64,000 bases of DNA from Caproicibacterium argilliputei (GTDB lineage Bacteria; Bacillota; Clostridia; Oscillospirales; Acutalibacteraceae): assembly GCF_029211325.2 (NCBI RefSeq), contig NZ_CP135996.1:124001-188000 (forward strand). The letters are read 5' to 3'. A program made the translations under genes and the position numbers. Under the pieces are notes generated by a model. That model made no database searches and had not been told where the DNA came from. It saw only the letters and a program-made list of their open reading frames with translations. Shown here piece by piece: positions 27,712 through 36,016 of the stretch (position 1 is its first letter; each line of letters opens with the position of its first letter).

Positions 27712-28929
27712 ATGAAAAGGAAAGTTTATCTGGTTGGCGCCGGTGTTGGCGGCAGGCAGGGACTGACCGCCGAGGCGGCCGAGGTTCTTGCGCGCTGCGG
27801 CTGTGTGTTTGGCGAAGGGCAGCTGTTGGAAACCCTGCAGACTGCCTGCCCGAAAATCGGACAGACAGCACCGGAGAAGATACAGTCCTATCTGGATGCA
27901 CATCCACAGGTGCAGGAGGCGGCGGTTGTATTTTACGGCGACCCCGGTTTTTACGGAGAGTCTGAGCGGCTGCGTGACGCACTCAAGGACACCTGTACTG
28001 TAGAGGGCACTGCGGGCGTTAGCTGCATTGCGTATTTCTGCGCGCGCGTGGGGTGTACCTGGGGGGATGCGAAGCTGCTGTCTGCTGAAACTTCTCCCGC
28101 ACAGGCCGTGGGGGCGGTGCGCACAAACCAACGCACGTTGCTTCTGGCGAGCCGACACTGTCGGGTGCAGGATATTTGTGCGCTGCTGTGCAGCGGCGGT
28201 TTGGGTGGTCTGCAGGCAGTGGTCGGCGAGCTGCTGGGAACCGCGCATGAGCGCATTCTGTGCGGCAGTGCAGAGGAACTGGCAATTCGCAAATTCAGCC
28301 AGATGAGCGTTCTGTTGGTTGAAAATCCGGAGCCGGTGCGGCAGGAAGTGCGCACCTGTATTCCAGATGAGGCGTTTTTTCACAGCGGCGTGCCCATGAC
28401 CAAGTGTGAGGTGCGCGCTGTCAGCGTCGGCAAGTTGCAGATGCACCGGGACAGCGTGGTTTACGACATCGGGTGTGGCACCGGCTCTGTCAGCGTGGAG
28501 TGCGCGCTGCAGGCAAAGGCGGGCATTGTATATGCAATCGACAAAAACCGCGCCGCGCTGCACCTGACCGCGCAGAACCGGCAAAAATTCGGCGTTTACA
28601 ACGTCAAACCGGTTGAGGGTGAAGCGCCGGAGGTTCTGCGCGGATTGCCGGCGCCGGACTGTGTGTTCATTGGCGGCAGCACGGGCAACCTGCCGGAAAT
28701 TCTGGAGGAAGTGCTGCGCAAAAATCCGCGCGTGCGCTTGGTGCTGAACGCCATTTCACTGGAAACTGTGACACAGGCGATTGCGTGCATGGAGCGCTTC
28801 GCACTGGCGGATGTGGATATTGCGCAGATCAGCGTGGCGAAGTCCCGCCCTGCCGGTGGGCACAAGCTGATGCAGGCGCAGAATCCGGTGTATGTCATCA
28901 GCGGACAGGGAAACGGCTCTGCCTGCTAA
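27712..28929 (+). CDS. cbiET: Precorrin-6Y/cobalt-precorrin methyltransferase and decarboxylase, CbiE-CbiT fusion
   Basis: Corrin-ring C5 and C15 methylation with C12 side-chain decarboxylation in cobalamin synthesis. Residues 1 to about 195 are a CbiE-type tetrapyrrole methylase (VYLVGAGVGG at the start, VVFYGDPGFYG near 68). Residues from about 215 are CbiT (IPDEAFFHSGVPMTKCEVR, then the SAM motif VYDIGCGTGSVSVE near 255). ATG 27712 follows GGAG by 8 nt. It is alone: no other cobalamin gene is visible, and the neighbours are unrelated. Followed by a strong hairpin. Confidence 0.9.
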   Translation: MKRKVYLVGAGVGGRQGLTAEAAEVLARCGCVFGEGQLLETLQTACPKIGQTAPEKIQSYLDAHPQVQEAAVVFYGDPGFYGESERLRDALKDTCTVEGTAGVSCIAYFCARVGCTWGDAKLLSAETSPAQAVGAVRTNQRTLLLASRHCRVQDICALLCSGGLGGLQAVVGELLGTAHERILCGSAEELAIRKFSQMSVLLVENPEPVRQEVRTCIPDEAFFHSGVPMTKCEVRAVSVGKLQMHRDSVVYDIGCGTGSVSVECALQAKAGIVYAIDKNRAALHLTAQNRQKFGVYNVKPVEGEAPEVLRGLPAPDCVFIGGSTGNLPEILEEVLRKNPRVRLVLNAISLETVTQAIACMERFALADVDIAQISVAKSRPAGGHKLMQAQNPVYVISGQGNGSAC

Positions 28930-28945
28930 ACTTTTTATAAAAATC

Positions 28946-28990
28946 AAGAAGCCGAAAGCACAGCGAAATGGCTGCTTTCGGCTTCTTTTC
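28946..28990. terminator. Bidirectional terminator after cbiET
   Basis: AGAAGCCGAAAGC and GCTTTCGGCTTCT form a 13-bp stem with T residues on the plus side and a T run on the minus side. It also serves the convergent small gene. Confidence 0.88.
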
Positions 28991-28997
28991 TGTCTGT

Positions 28998-29216
28998 TCA
29001 GAGTTTAAACTCCTCTGCGCCCGGTTTGGGAACCGGCGGACGCGCCCGTGGCACGCGGCGCAGCGGGTCGTACCGGAAGCTTCGGCAGGCGCCGTTTTGC
29101 GCGGGCTGCCGGCCAAGCAGGCAGGAACCCCCGCCCTGCGCACCGACCGCGTGCGCGCAGTAATCGCAGCGGGGTTCAATGGCGCTGCCAAAGAGACTGC
29201 CGTTCTGCATTTTCAT
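28998..29216 (-). CDS. Small conserved cysteine-containing protein, function unknown
   Basis: A 72-residue protein of a type I recall being common in Clostridia but without a known role. ATG 29216 follows AAGGGGG by about 6 nt. Cysteines in CDYCAHAV (near 18-21), SCLL (near 31) and ACRSFRYDPLRRVPR (near 44) could form a small zinc or Fe-S site. The second half is basic and Pro-rich, suggestive of nucleic-acid contact. It lies downstream of ylbJ on the same strand. Confidence 0.7.
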   Translation of the reverse strand: MKMQNGSLFGSAIEPRCDYCAHAVGAQGGGSCLLGRQPAQNGACRSFRYDPLRRVPRARPPVPKPGAEEFKL

Positions 29217-29311
29217 GGAATGCCCCCTTGCAGGCTGCCGGAAAAGCAAAATGCGCCGGACAGCTGTCTGTGATTGCCATACAGTTTGCAGTATGGACTT
29301 TTTAAAAACTA

Positions 29312-30364
29312 TTATACCACAGAATTTTGCTGTCCGCTACTGTCCAGCAGCATGGCGGCACAAAGAATAATCAGTGCCACGCCTGCGGCAATACTGCCGG
29401 AAAGCGCCGGCCGACTTTGCGCCAGGCTGCCGAACACATCCACCACCGGCGGCAGGGCGGGCTTTACCGAGAAGCGCTCGCCCAGCAACAGGGTTGCCAG
29501 CGCCGCGATGCCACCCTGCGCGGCGCGGCACAGAAAGAAGCGCCCGGTGCGCACTCGGAAGGCCAGTCCCTGCAGCACCTGCAGGTGCACGCAAAGCCCG
29601 CCCCAGCCGAGCACCAGAGAAACGCACCACAGCGGTGCAAGTACATTGGCAAGCGAGCGACAGCCGAGGGTGACTTCACACACACCGGCAAAAACGGCGA
29701 GCGCCTTTCCAGAAAGGAATTGCTGCAGGATGCACAGAAACGTGCTGAAAAGGATGACAAAGCAGCACATCAGCAGCATGGAGGAAGCGGCATCGTGCGC
29801 GGCGGTCACCAGTGAACTGCCCAGCGAGGGCCAGGCGGCGGTTCTGCGAGGCGGCGTTTTGTCCCGGTGGTGCGGCAGCCCCAGCAGCACGCCGACCACC
29901 AGACCGGACAGCAGGTGAACCGCCAGCAGGAAGCGGCCGGTCTGCACGCTGCCCAGAAACCCCAGTCCTACGGCGGTGCAGATGAAAGCCGGCCCGCCAT
30001 TTACCGAAAAAAGCAGCAGCCGTTCCGCCTGCTCGGCGGTCAGCTCGCCGCTTTCATAAAGTGCCTGCGCCCCGCGGGAGCCGGTTGGGTAGCCGCCGAG
30101 CATACCCATCAGGATGGCAGGCGCCGCAGCGGGCGGCAGCGCAAAAAGTTTGGCAAACGGTTTGCCAATGCACGCCCCGATGGCAGAGGAAAGCCCGCTT
30201 TTAATCAGGAACACAGTGAGAAACAGAAACGGAAACAGCGATGGAACCAGTACCCCCAGACAGGTGGAAATTCCTGCGGAAGCACCGTCCGCCGCCTGTC
30301 GGGGAAAGAGAAGCAGGGCGGCAGCCAGCAGCACCGCCGCCGCGCCCGCCGTTTTTTTCAGCAT
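29312..30364 (-). CDS. ylbJ: Sporulation integral membrane protein YlbJ
   Basis: Polytopic membrane protein (350 residues) of the nucleoside-recognition/Gate domain group, needed for late sporulation in Bacillus. Recognisable features are VPSLFPFLFLTVFL near 38-51, the ALPPAAAPAILMGMLGGYPTGS gate block near 75-96, and SVNGGPAFICTAVG near 115-130. About eight hydrophobic segments span the length. ATG 30364 follows GAGGAGG. A sigma-E-like promoter lies directly upstream. Divergent from yqfC, another sporulation gene, so the two directions may switch on together in the mother cell. Confidence 0.88.
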   Translation of the reverse strand: MLKKTAGAAAVLLAAALLLFPRQAADGASAGISTCLGVLVPSLFPFLFLTVFLIKSGLSSAIGACIGKPFAKLFALPPAAAPAILMGMLGGYPTGSRGAQALYESGELTAEQAERLLLFSVNGGPAFICTAVGLGFLGSVQTGRFLLAVHLLSGLVVGVLLGLPHHRDKTPPRRTAAWPSLGSSLVTAAHDAASSMLLMCCFVILFSTFLCILQQFLSGKALAVFAGVCEVTLGCRSLANVLAPLWCVSLVLGWGGLCVHLQVLQGLAFRVRTGRFFLCRAAQGGIAALATLLLGERFSVKPALPPVVDVFGSLAQSRPALSGSIAAGVALIILCAAMLLDSSGQQNSVV

Positions 30365-30390
30365 AGAAAGTTACCTCCTCCCGTCCACAA

Positions 30391-30418
30391 TGCATATGCA
30401 CAGCGGTCGAGGAATATT
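30391..30418 (-). promoter_or_regulatory. Sigma-E-like promoter of ylbJ
   Basis: On the minus strand AATATT (30413-30418), a 14-nt spacer and CATATGCA (30391-30398) match the mother-cell sigma-E pattern of an ATATT -35 and a CATA-type -10. Confidence 0.5.
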
Positions 30419-30501
30419 TTTTCAGCAGAAGGAGAACTTTTGGAAAGCCGCTTTTTTTCAACCGCTTTCCGAAAGTCTGTGGAAAAAAGGAGAGATGCGC
30501 G

Positions 30502-30789
30502 ATGAAACTGCCGGAAAAACCGGTTCTGCTGGCGCAGAGCGGCGAAAAACTGGAACTTGCGGGAAACCGGGAGGCAACAGTGGACGGCTGCGGCGGTGTG
30601 TTGGAATATACCGAGGAAGCGGTGCGGATTCGTTACGGCAGGGGGGTGCTGCGTTTTTTGGGTCGCGGATTGACGCTGCACAGCCTTGCGGTTAAGACAC
30701 TGGTGGTGACCGGCTACATTACGGAGATTGATTACGCGGCGCGCGGGGAAATGCTGCCGGTGCGTGAGGCGGAAAAGGAGGAACCCTGA
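30502..30789 (+). CDS. yqfC: Sporulation protein YqfC
   Basis: A 95-residue YabP/YqfC-family protein. It has the typical pattern of a short N-terminus, a beta-rich middle (LELAGNREATVDGCGGVLEY) and VTGYITEIDY near the end. Required for normal sporulation in Bacillus and expressed in the mother cell; its molecular role is unknown. ATG 30502 follows AAGGAG by 9 nt. Its stop directly abuts the yqfD start, so the two genes are one unit. Confidence 0.85.
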   Translation: MKLPEKPVLLAQSGEKLELAGNREATVDGCGGVLEYTEEAVRIRYGRGVLRFLGRGLTLHSLAVKTLVVTGYITEIDYAARGEMLPVREAEKEEP

Positions 30790-31962
30790 ATGTGGCTGAC
30801 GCGGTGGCTGGTGGGTTGGGTGCGCTTTCGCGTGGTTACGCCCAAGGGAAAGGAACAGTTTCTGAACAGCTGCACCAGAGCCGGCGTGTACCTCTGGCGT
30901 GTGCGGCCGGAGGCAGGCGGCTTGACCGCCTGTGTGCGGGCAGGGCAGTATGCGGCGCTGCGCCGTCCGGCAAAGCAGGCGGGCGTGCGGCTGCGGCTGC
31001 AGAAAAAGCGGGGACTGCCGTTCCGTCTGCAGCACCTGCGGCACCGCCCCGGCCTGGTGGCGGGCTTCGCGCTGTTTTGGGCGGTTCTGCTGCTGCTCGG
31101 ACAGTTTTTCTGGACAGTGGAAGTGACCGGCTGCAAGCAGATTTCAGAGCAGGCGCTGCGACAGGTGCTGGCGGAGCAGGGGGTTGCGCCGGGCGCGCGG
31201 AAAAGCAGTTTTTCCGCCAAGGAAATCCAGACAAAGCTGATGGAACGGTTTCCACAAATCAGCTGGGTCAGCGTGAACAATCACGGCGCCGATGTGGATG
31301 TGCAGCTTACGGAAAAGGATGCCCAGCCGCCGGTTGCAGACCAGAGCGGCTGGTACCACCTGCGCGCCACCGAAAGCGGCACAGTGGTGGAAATGCACGT
31401 TTCTGCCGGAACACCAGTGGTGAAGGTGGGCGATGGCGTTGTGAAAGGGCAGCTTCTGGTGTCTGCGGTGGTGGAGAACAAGGAGCAGAATTTTTTGCAG
31501 CTGTACCACGCCGCGGGCACGGTTATCGCCGAAACGCAGCACACGCTGCAGGTGACAGTTCCGTTTGCGCTTTCGCAGTGGCAGGTTTGCGGCCAGCCCG
31601 CGCAGCGCAGCGCCCTGCTGGTGTTCGGGGTGCAAATTCCCCTTTCCGTGCAGCTGCCGCCGCAGGGGATGCTCAAACGGACCGGGCAGCAGACCGCGGT
31701 GCGGTTCTGCGGCAGGGAGCTGCCCCTTTCCCTGCTGCGCGAGCAGCTGACGCCGGTGCGGTATGTTACCCAGCGGCGCAGCCGCGCACAGGTGGAGCAG
31801 CAGGCGCGGCTACTGCTGAACAGCAAGGAAAAAACGGAGCTTTCCGGTGCGCAGGTCACGGCACGCAGCGATACGGTGCGTGCGGATGCGGCCGGTGTAA
31901 CCGTGACCCGTCGGCTGACCTGCCGCGAAAATATCGCCAAGGAAGTGAAGCTTTTCCGGTAA
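30790..31962 (+). CDS. yqfD: Sporulation protein YqfD
   Basis: A 390-residue YqfD/SpoIV-type membrane protein. It has a basic N-terminal domain (1-85), one strong transmembrane segment (VAGFALFWAVLLLLGQFFW, about 88-108) and a large outer C-terminal domain. The C-terminal domain begins with a POTRA-like stretch (WTVEVTGCKQISEQALRQVL) and includes the family block GTVVEMHVSAGTPVVKVGDGV. AAGGAGG precedes ATG 30790. Partner of yqfC; upstream of phoH as in most Firmicutes. Confidence 0.88.
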   Translation: MWLTRWLVGWVRFRVVTPKGKEQFLNSCTRAGVYLWRVRPEAGGLTACVRAGQYAALRRPAKQAGVRLRLQKKRGLPFRLQHLRHRPGLVAGFALFWAVLLLLGQFFWTVEVTGCKQISEQALRQVLAEQGVAPGARKSSFSAKEIQTKLMERFPQISWVSVNNHGADVDVQLTEKDAQPPVADQSGWYHLRATESGTVVEMHVSAGTPVVKVGDGVVKGQLLVSAVVENKEQNFLQLYHAAGTVIAETQHTLQVTVPFALSQWQVCGQPAQRSALLVFGVQIPLSVQLPPQGMLKRTGQQTAVRFCGRELPLSLLREQLTPVRYVTQRRSRAQVEQQARLLLNSKEKTELSGAQVTARSDTVRADAAGVTVTRRLTCRENIAKEVKLFR

Positions 31963-32224
31963 ACAGCCGTTTTTGCACGCGCAGCGGGCTCAGATGCCGA
32001 AAAATTCGCCAAAAACGCGGAATGTCAGAAATGCGCGTTAATTTTCTGTAAAAATGAACACAATAAACTTGGGCAAAACCTAGTGACTATGGTTGCCGTA
32101 TGTGGTATGATTAAAAAGCAAACAGATTCGCTTTCTGCAAACTTGTTATCACGTGCTAACCGCCCGGGGCCGGGCGCCGGCAGGCAGAAAGCGCGGGAAT
32201 TTTAAACAGTGTAAGGTGAAGCTT
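31963..32224 (+). promoter_or_regulatory. Intergenic region with phoH promoter
   Basis: A GTGACT/17/TATGAT pair with an extended TGG lies at 32083-32111, and a GC-rich palindromic stretch follows (32161-32182). No terminator is visible after yqfD, so read-through is also possible. Confidence 0.45.
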
Positions 32225-33184
32225 TTGTTTGAACAAAGAGTCAGCATCGCTCGAACGGAACAGGCGGCGGCGCTTTTCGGCAGCCTTGACAGCAACATCC
32301 GTCTGATCGAAAAGGAGTACCGGGTGGCGGCAGTGGCGCGCGACGGTGAGATCAAAGTGACCGGAGAGCCGGAGGATGTGGAGCGTGCGGTGCGCGCCGT
32401 CAACAGCCTGCTGACCCTTTTGAATCGCGGCGAAACGCTGACGGAGCAGAACGTACGGTACTGCATCAGCTTGGTCAACGAGGGCGCGGAAGACAAAGTT
32501 AGCGCGCTGGCCGGCGACTGCATCTGCATTACCAGCAAAGGCAAACCGATTAAACCCAAAACGCTGGGGCAGAAAAAGTACTGTGCCGCCATTCGGGACA
32601 ATACCGTGACCATCGGCGTCGGGCCGGCGGGCACAGGAAAAACCTATCTGGCAGTTGCCATGGCGGTCACCGCATTCCGTGCCCATCAGGTAGAGCGTAT
32701 CATCCTGACCCGGCCGGCGGTGGAGGCAGGCGAAAAGTTGGGCTTTCTGCCCGGCGACCTGCAGCAAAAAGTGGACCCTTACCTGCGCCCTCTTTATGAT
32801 GCATTGTTTGATATGCTCGGTGCGGAAACGTACCAGCGGTACGTGGAGCGCGGCAGCATTGAGGTTGCCCCGCTGGCGTATATGCGCGGGCGGACTTTGG
32901 ATGACAGCTTCATCATTCTGGATGAAGCACAAAATACAACCAGGGAACAGATGAAGATGTTCCTGACACGGCTGGGCTTTAACAGCCGCATGGTCATTAC
33001 GGGCGACATCACGCAGATTGATCTGCCGGACGGCAAGCACAGCGGCTTAAAGCAGATTATGCGCATCCTGCGCGGGGTGGAAGACATTGCGCAGGTGGAG
33101 TTTACCGGAAGAGATGTGGTTCGGCACAAACTGGTACAGGAAATTATTAAGGCTTATGAAAAATACGAGGAGGTTAAACACTGA
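32225..33184 (+). CDS. phoH: PhoH-family ATPase
   Basis: Cytosolic P-loop ATPase of the PhoH/YbeZ family, tied to RNA and ribosome maturation by its constant pairing with ybeY. The protein (319 residues) has an N-terminal KH-like region (1-90), Walker A GVGPAGTGKTYLA near 135-147, Walker B FIILDEAQN near 237, and ITGDITQIDLP near 262. I chose TTG 32225, 6 nt after AAGGTG; GTG 32216 is a possible alternative without a ribosome-binding site. The frame opens further upstream in GC-rich non-coding DNA. Confidence 0.92.
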   Translation: MFEQRVSIARTEQAAALFGSLDSNIRLIEKEYRVAAVARDGEIKVTGEPEDVERAVRAVNSLLTLLNRGETLTEQNVRYCISLVNEGAEDKVSALAGDCICITSKGKPIKPKTLGQKKYCAAIRDNTVTIGVGPAGTGKTYLAVAMAVTAFRAHQVERIILTRPAVEAGEKLGFLPGDLQQKVDPYLRPLYDALFDMLGAETYQRYVERGSIEVAPLAYMRGRTLDDSFIILDEAQNTTREQMKMFLTRLGFNSRMVITGDITQIDLPDGKHSGLKQIMRILRGVEDIAQVEFTGRDVVRHKLVQEIIKAYEKYEEVKH

Positions 33185-33186
33185 TT

Positions 33187-33693
33187 ATGGAAAAAATTAG
33201 AGTCATGATAGAAAATAAGCAAAAAGCAGTGAAAATTCCGACAGGGCTGCGGATGCTGGTGCGCCGCTGCTGCAATGCTGTTCTGCGCATGGAGCATTTT
33301 GACAGCTCCGCGGAAATCAGTGTGACATTTGTAGATAACGAGCAGATTCATCAGCTCAACAAACAGTACCGTGATAAGGATATGCCGACGGATGTGCTCA
33401 GCTTTCCGATGGGCGAAAACGGCGTGTATGACGTTGACCACACCACCGGCGCAAAAATTTTGGGCGACATTGTCATCTCTATGGAGAAAGCCACGGAGCA
33501 GGCAGAGCGCTATGGCCACAGTCTGGAGCGCGAGGTCGGCTATCTGACCGCGCACAGTATGCTGCACCTGCTGGGATACGACCACGAGGACGGCGGCATT
33601 CAGCGTGTGCGGATGCGCGAGAAAGAGGAGCAGGTTATGGCGGAGCTGGGTCTGCCAAGCAGTAGCAGCTATGTGCTGGATGACGATGAATAA
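33187..33693 (+). CDS. ybeY: Endoribonuclease YbeY (rRNA maturation factor)
   Basis: Single-strand endoribonuclease involved in 16S rRNA 3'-end maturation and ribosome quality control. The 168-residue protein has the zinc motif H-x3-H-x5-H (HSMLHLLGYDH near 120-130) and the family block PTDVLSFPMGE near 68. The phoH stop lies 3 nt before ATG 33187, and AGGAGG is within the end of phoH. The C-terminal tail is Ser/Asp-rich and extends past the catalytic core. Confidence 0.95.
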   Translation: MEKIRVMIENKQKAVKIPTGLRMLVRRCCNAVLRMEHFDSSAEISVTFVDNEQIHQLNKQYRDKDMPTDVLSFPMGENGVYDVDHTTGAKILGDIVISMEKATEQAERYGHSLEREVGYLTAHSMLHLLGYDHEDGGIQRVRMREKEEQVMAELGLPSSSSYVLDDDE

Positions 33694-33720
33694 GCGCGAA
33701 ATGGTGCGGAAGGTGTCTGT

Positions 33721-34209
33721 ATGCGGTTCCTCAAAAGCCTGAAATATGCCCTGCGGGGGATTGTGTACAGTATCAACACCGAGCGCAATATGCGCTTTCA
33801 CACGGTGGCGGCGTTTTACACCCTGCTTTTCTCCCCTTTTTTCCACTTGGGGCGGCTGGGGTATGCGGTGCTTTTCCTGACGATTGGTTCGGTTGTGTCT
33901 GCGGAAATGGTTAATACAGTGGTGGAAACGCAGTGCGATCTGGTCAGTACCACATTCAGCAGCGGCATCCGCGGCGTCAAGGATTTGGCGGCGGGCGGTG
34001 TTCTGGTGCGTGCGTTCTGCGCAGTCGGCGTGGCGCTGTGCCTGTTTGCAAAGCCGGCATATATTGCCGCAGGCTGGCGGTGGTTGACGGACAGGCCGTG
34101 GCTGCTGGCACTGCTGGCTGTGTCAGCGGTGCTTTCGGCTGTGTATGTTTCCATTGGCCCGCCGGGGATACGCGACCGCCTGCACGCGCTGTTTTGCAGG
34201 CACCGCTGA
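33721..34209 (+). CDS. dgkA: Diacylglycerol/undecaprenol kinase family protein
   Basis: Small integral membrane lipid kinase; Gram-positive members phosphorylate undecaprenol. The 162-residue protein begins with FLKSLKYALRGI and has the catalytic block SAEMVNTVVETQCDL (usual family form E-x2-NTA-E) followed by GVKDLAAGGVLV. It carries an extra C-terminal hydrophobic pair (115-145) compared with the usual length of about 125. ATG 33721 follows GAAGG by 8 nt. Position between ybeY and era is canonical. Confidence 0.88.
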   Translation: MRFLKSLKYALRGIVYSINTERNMRFHTVAAFYTLLFSPFFHLGRLGYAVLFLTIGSVVSAEMVNTVVETQCDLVSTTFSSGIRGVKDLAAGGVLVRAFCAVGVALCLFAKPAYIAAGWRWLTDRPWLLALLAVSAVLSAVYVSIGPPGIRDRLHALFCRHR

Positions 34210-34293
34210 GCAAACTTTTGGAAGTTCTTGCGCGAAAATTGTAGAAGCCGGTCACACCGGCAGATTTTTACCGAAAGAAGTTGGAATAAGAAA

Positions 34294-34731
34294 ATGGTAA
34301 GAGAAGCAAGGCGCACTGACTTAAATGGCATTCTTCTGCTGTACGCGCAGCTGCACAGCTGTGCCCAGCCGTGCACAGTGGAAAACGCCGAAACCGTGTG
34401 GGAGCAGATTCTGAAAAATCCAGACTGCCATGTGGTGGTCAATGAGGTGTACGGCAGAATTGTTTCTGCCTGCTCCATGGTCATTGTACCGGACATAGCG
34501 CGCGGCCAGCGGCCATACGCATTGGTTGAAAATATGGTGACAGACGCTTCGTTCCGCAGGCAGGGCTTTGGCTCTGCGTGCCTGCGGGAGGCAAAGCGGA
34601 TTGCCATTCAGAACAACTGCTACCAGATTGTGCTGATGGCCGGTTCGAAAGAACCCGGTGTGATGCATTACTACGAAAAATCCGGCTACTGCCGTAGCGA
34701 AAAGACAGCTTTTGCGCAGTCGCTGATTTAA
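34294..34731 (+). CDS. GNAT-family N-acetyltransferase
   Basis: Acetyl-CoA-dependent transferase of 145 residues. The acetyl-CoA-binding motif is in VTDASFRRQGFGSACLREA near 80-98, and the end has the usual YYEKSGY strand near 130. ATG 34294 starts exactly at the domain (VREARRTDLNGI). The ribosome-binding site is weak (AAGAAG), and the longer frame upstream has no domain. It occupies the place where cytidine deaminase often sits in this cluster. Substrate unknown. Confidence 0.82.
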   Translation: MVREARRTDLNGILLLYAQLHSCAQPCTVENAETVWEQILKNPDCHVVVNEVYGRIVSACSMVIVPDIARGQRPYALVENMVTDASFRRQGFGSACLREAKRIAIQNNCYQIVLMAGSKEPGVMHYYEKSGYCRSEKTAFAQSLI

Positions 34732-34753
34732 AATGAAAAGGTGAGGTACCTCC

Positions 34754-35677
34754 ATGCAAAAAACGATTCCGGAAGAAAAGTCCGCATTTCTTGCCATTGT
34801 CGGCCGGCCGAATGTGGGGAAAAGCTCCCTGATGAACCGGCTGCTCGGCCAGAAAGTGGCCATCGTCAGCAGCAAACCGCAGACGACCCGGACGCGGATT
34901 ATGGGGGTGCTGACCGAACAGGAGCAGCAGCTTGTGTTTCTGGACACACCCGGGCTGCTGAAACCGCGCGATCGGCTGGGCAACTATATGGTGCAGAGCG
35001 TGGCGTCTTCTGTGGCGGGGGTGGACGCTGCGGTGCTGGTGGCAGAGGCGGGCACGCCGGTTTCTCCGGCAGACCTTGACCTGACCGCGCGCTTTCAGAA
35101 CCAGCACCTTCCGGCGGTGCTGTGCATCAATAAAATTGACCTGCTGGAAGATAAGTCCCTGCTGATGCCGCAGATTGCCGCGTTTCAGAAGCAATATCCT
35201 TTCACGGCGGTTGTACCGGTCAGCGCGCGCACCGGCGACGGTGTCGACGACCTCAAGGCAGAACTGAAAAAGCTCAGCCAGCCCGGCGGGCATTTATTTC
35301 CGGACGATACCCTGACCGACCAGCCGGAGCGGGTTTTGGCAGGAGAATTTGTACGAGAAAAAATGCTGCGCCGATTGAACAAAGAGGTGCCGCACGGCGT
35401 TGCAGTGGTGGTAAAACGCCTGCAGGAGCGCGCGGACGGCAGCTGTATCGACATTGAAGCGGAAATCTACTGTGAACGGGACAGCCATAAAGGAATTATT
35501 ATCGGCAAAGGCGGCGCTATGCTGAAAAAAATCGGTACGGACGCGCGCAGAGAGCTGGAAAGCTTTTATGGGGTCAAGGTTAACCTGCAGCTGCAGGTAC
35601 TGGTAAAGCCGAACTGGCGCAACAAAGAAGCCGCCCTGCGCAGCTTTGGCTTTGATACCAGAGATCTGCTGAAGTAA
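34754..35677 (+). CDS. era: GTPase Era
   Basis: Essential GTPase that binds the 3' end of 16S rRNA during 30S assembly. The 307-residue protein has G1 GRPNVGKSS, the PQTTRTR switch region, G3 DTPG, G4 NKID and G5 VSARTG. A C-terminal KH domain with IIGKGGAMLKKIG lies near 250. ATG 34754 follows AAGGTGAGG. Follows the GNAT gene by 22 bp and precedes yqzL-recO, the standard Firmicutes order. Confidence 0.97.
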   Translation: MQKTIPEEKSAFLAIVGRPNVGKSSLMNRLLGQKVAIVSSKPQTTRTRIMGVLTEQEQQLVFLDTPGLLKPRDRLGNYMVQSVASSVAGVDAAVLVAEAGTPVSPADLDLTARFQNQHLPAVLCINKIDLLEDKSLLMPQIAAFQKQYPFTAVVPVSARTGDGVDDLKAELKKLSQPGGHLFPDDTLTDQPERVLAGEFVREKMLRRLNKEVPHGVAVVVKRLQERADGSCIDIEAEIYCERDSHKGIIIGKGGAMLKKIGTDARRELESFYGVKVNLQLQVLVKPNWRNKEAALRSFGFDTRDLLK

Positions 35678-35798
35678 AGGTTGCTGCAGAGCTTTGAACA
35701 TACCACAAAAACCACGAAAAACGCACTGAAACTTGTCGAAAATTCTTTTATTTGCCACTCATATCGGTTCCCGCTTGTGTGCATACTGGTAATAAACC

Positions 35799-35819
35799 AA
35801 AACCCGAAAAGCGGGTTTT
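35799..35819 (+). terminator. Hairpin between era and yqzL
   Basis: AAAACCCG and CGGGTTTT with a five-base loop. The right arm itself supplies the T run, so this could be a weak terminator or attenuator between era and the yqzL-recO pair. Confidence 0.5.
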
Positions 35820-35851
35820 GCAGCAAGGCACATAGGAAGGAGCGAGCCGTT

Positions 35852-36016
35852 ATGGATGAACAAACAGCTTGGTCATGCTTTGCACGTACGGGCAGTGTGC
35901 AGGATTATCTGCGCTATGCCCAGTGCAGAGTGGGTTCCGCGAATCAGGAGGAGAAGCCGGTTGCAGATACAGACAGAGGGAGTTGTGATCCGGGTAGCGG
36001 CTGTCGGGGAGAGTGA
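35852..36016 (+). CDS. yqzL: YqzL-like small protein overlapping recO
   Basis: A 54-residue protein with the pattern of YqzL: Trp, then Phe, then TGSVQDYLRYAQ near 13-24. In Bacillus this gene also lies between era and recO. ATG 35852 has AAGGAG 9-10 nt upstream. The 3' third (56 nt) overlaps the recO start in another frame, so its C-terminal part (TDRGSCDPGSGC) is constrained by recO and may not be functional. Role unknown. The assignment rests on position and the short motif. Confidence 0.65.
   Translation: MDEQTAWSCFARTGSVQDYLRYAQCRVGSANQEEKPVADTDRGSCDPGSGCRGE

Noticed and set aside
27511..28584. Extension of the niaR frame to 541 residues
   Set aside because: The extra part lies antisense to cbiET and has no domain; NiaR proteins are about 175-185 residues.
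30792..32051. 419-codon frame offset within yqfD
   Set aside because: Shadow of yqfD; composition is Ala/Gly/Arg-rich with no motif.
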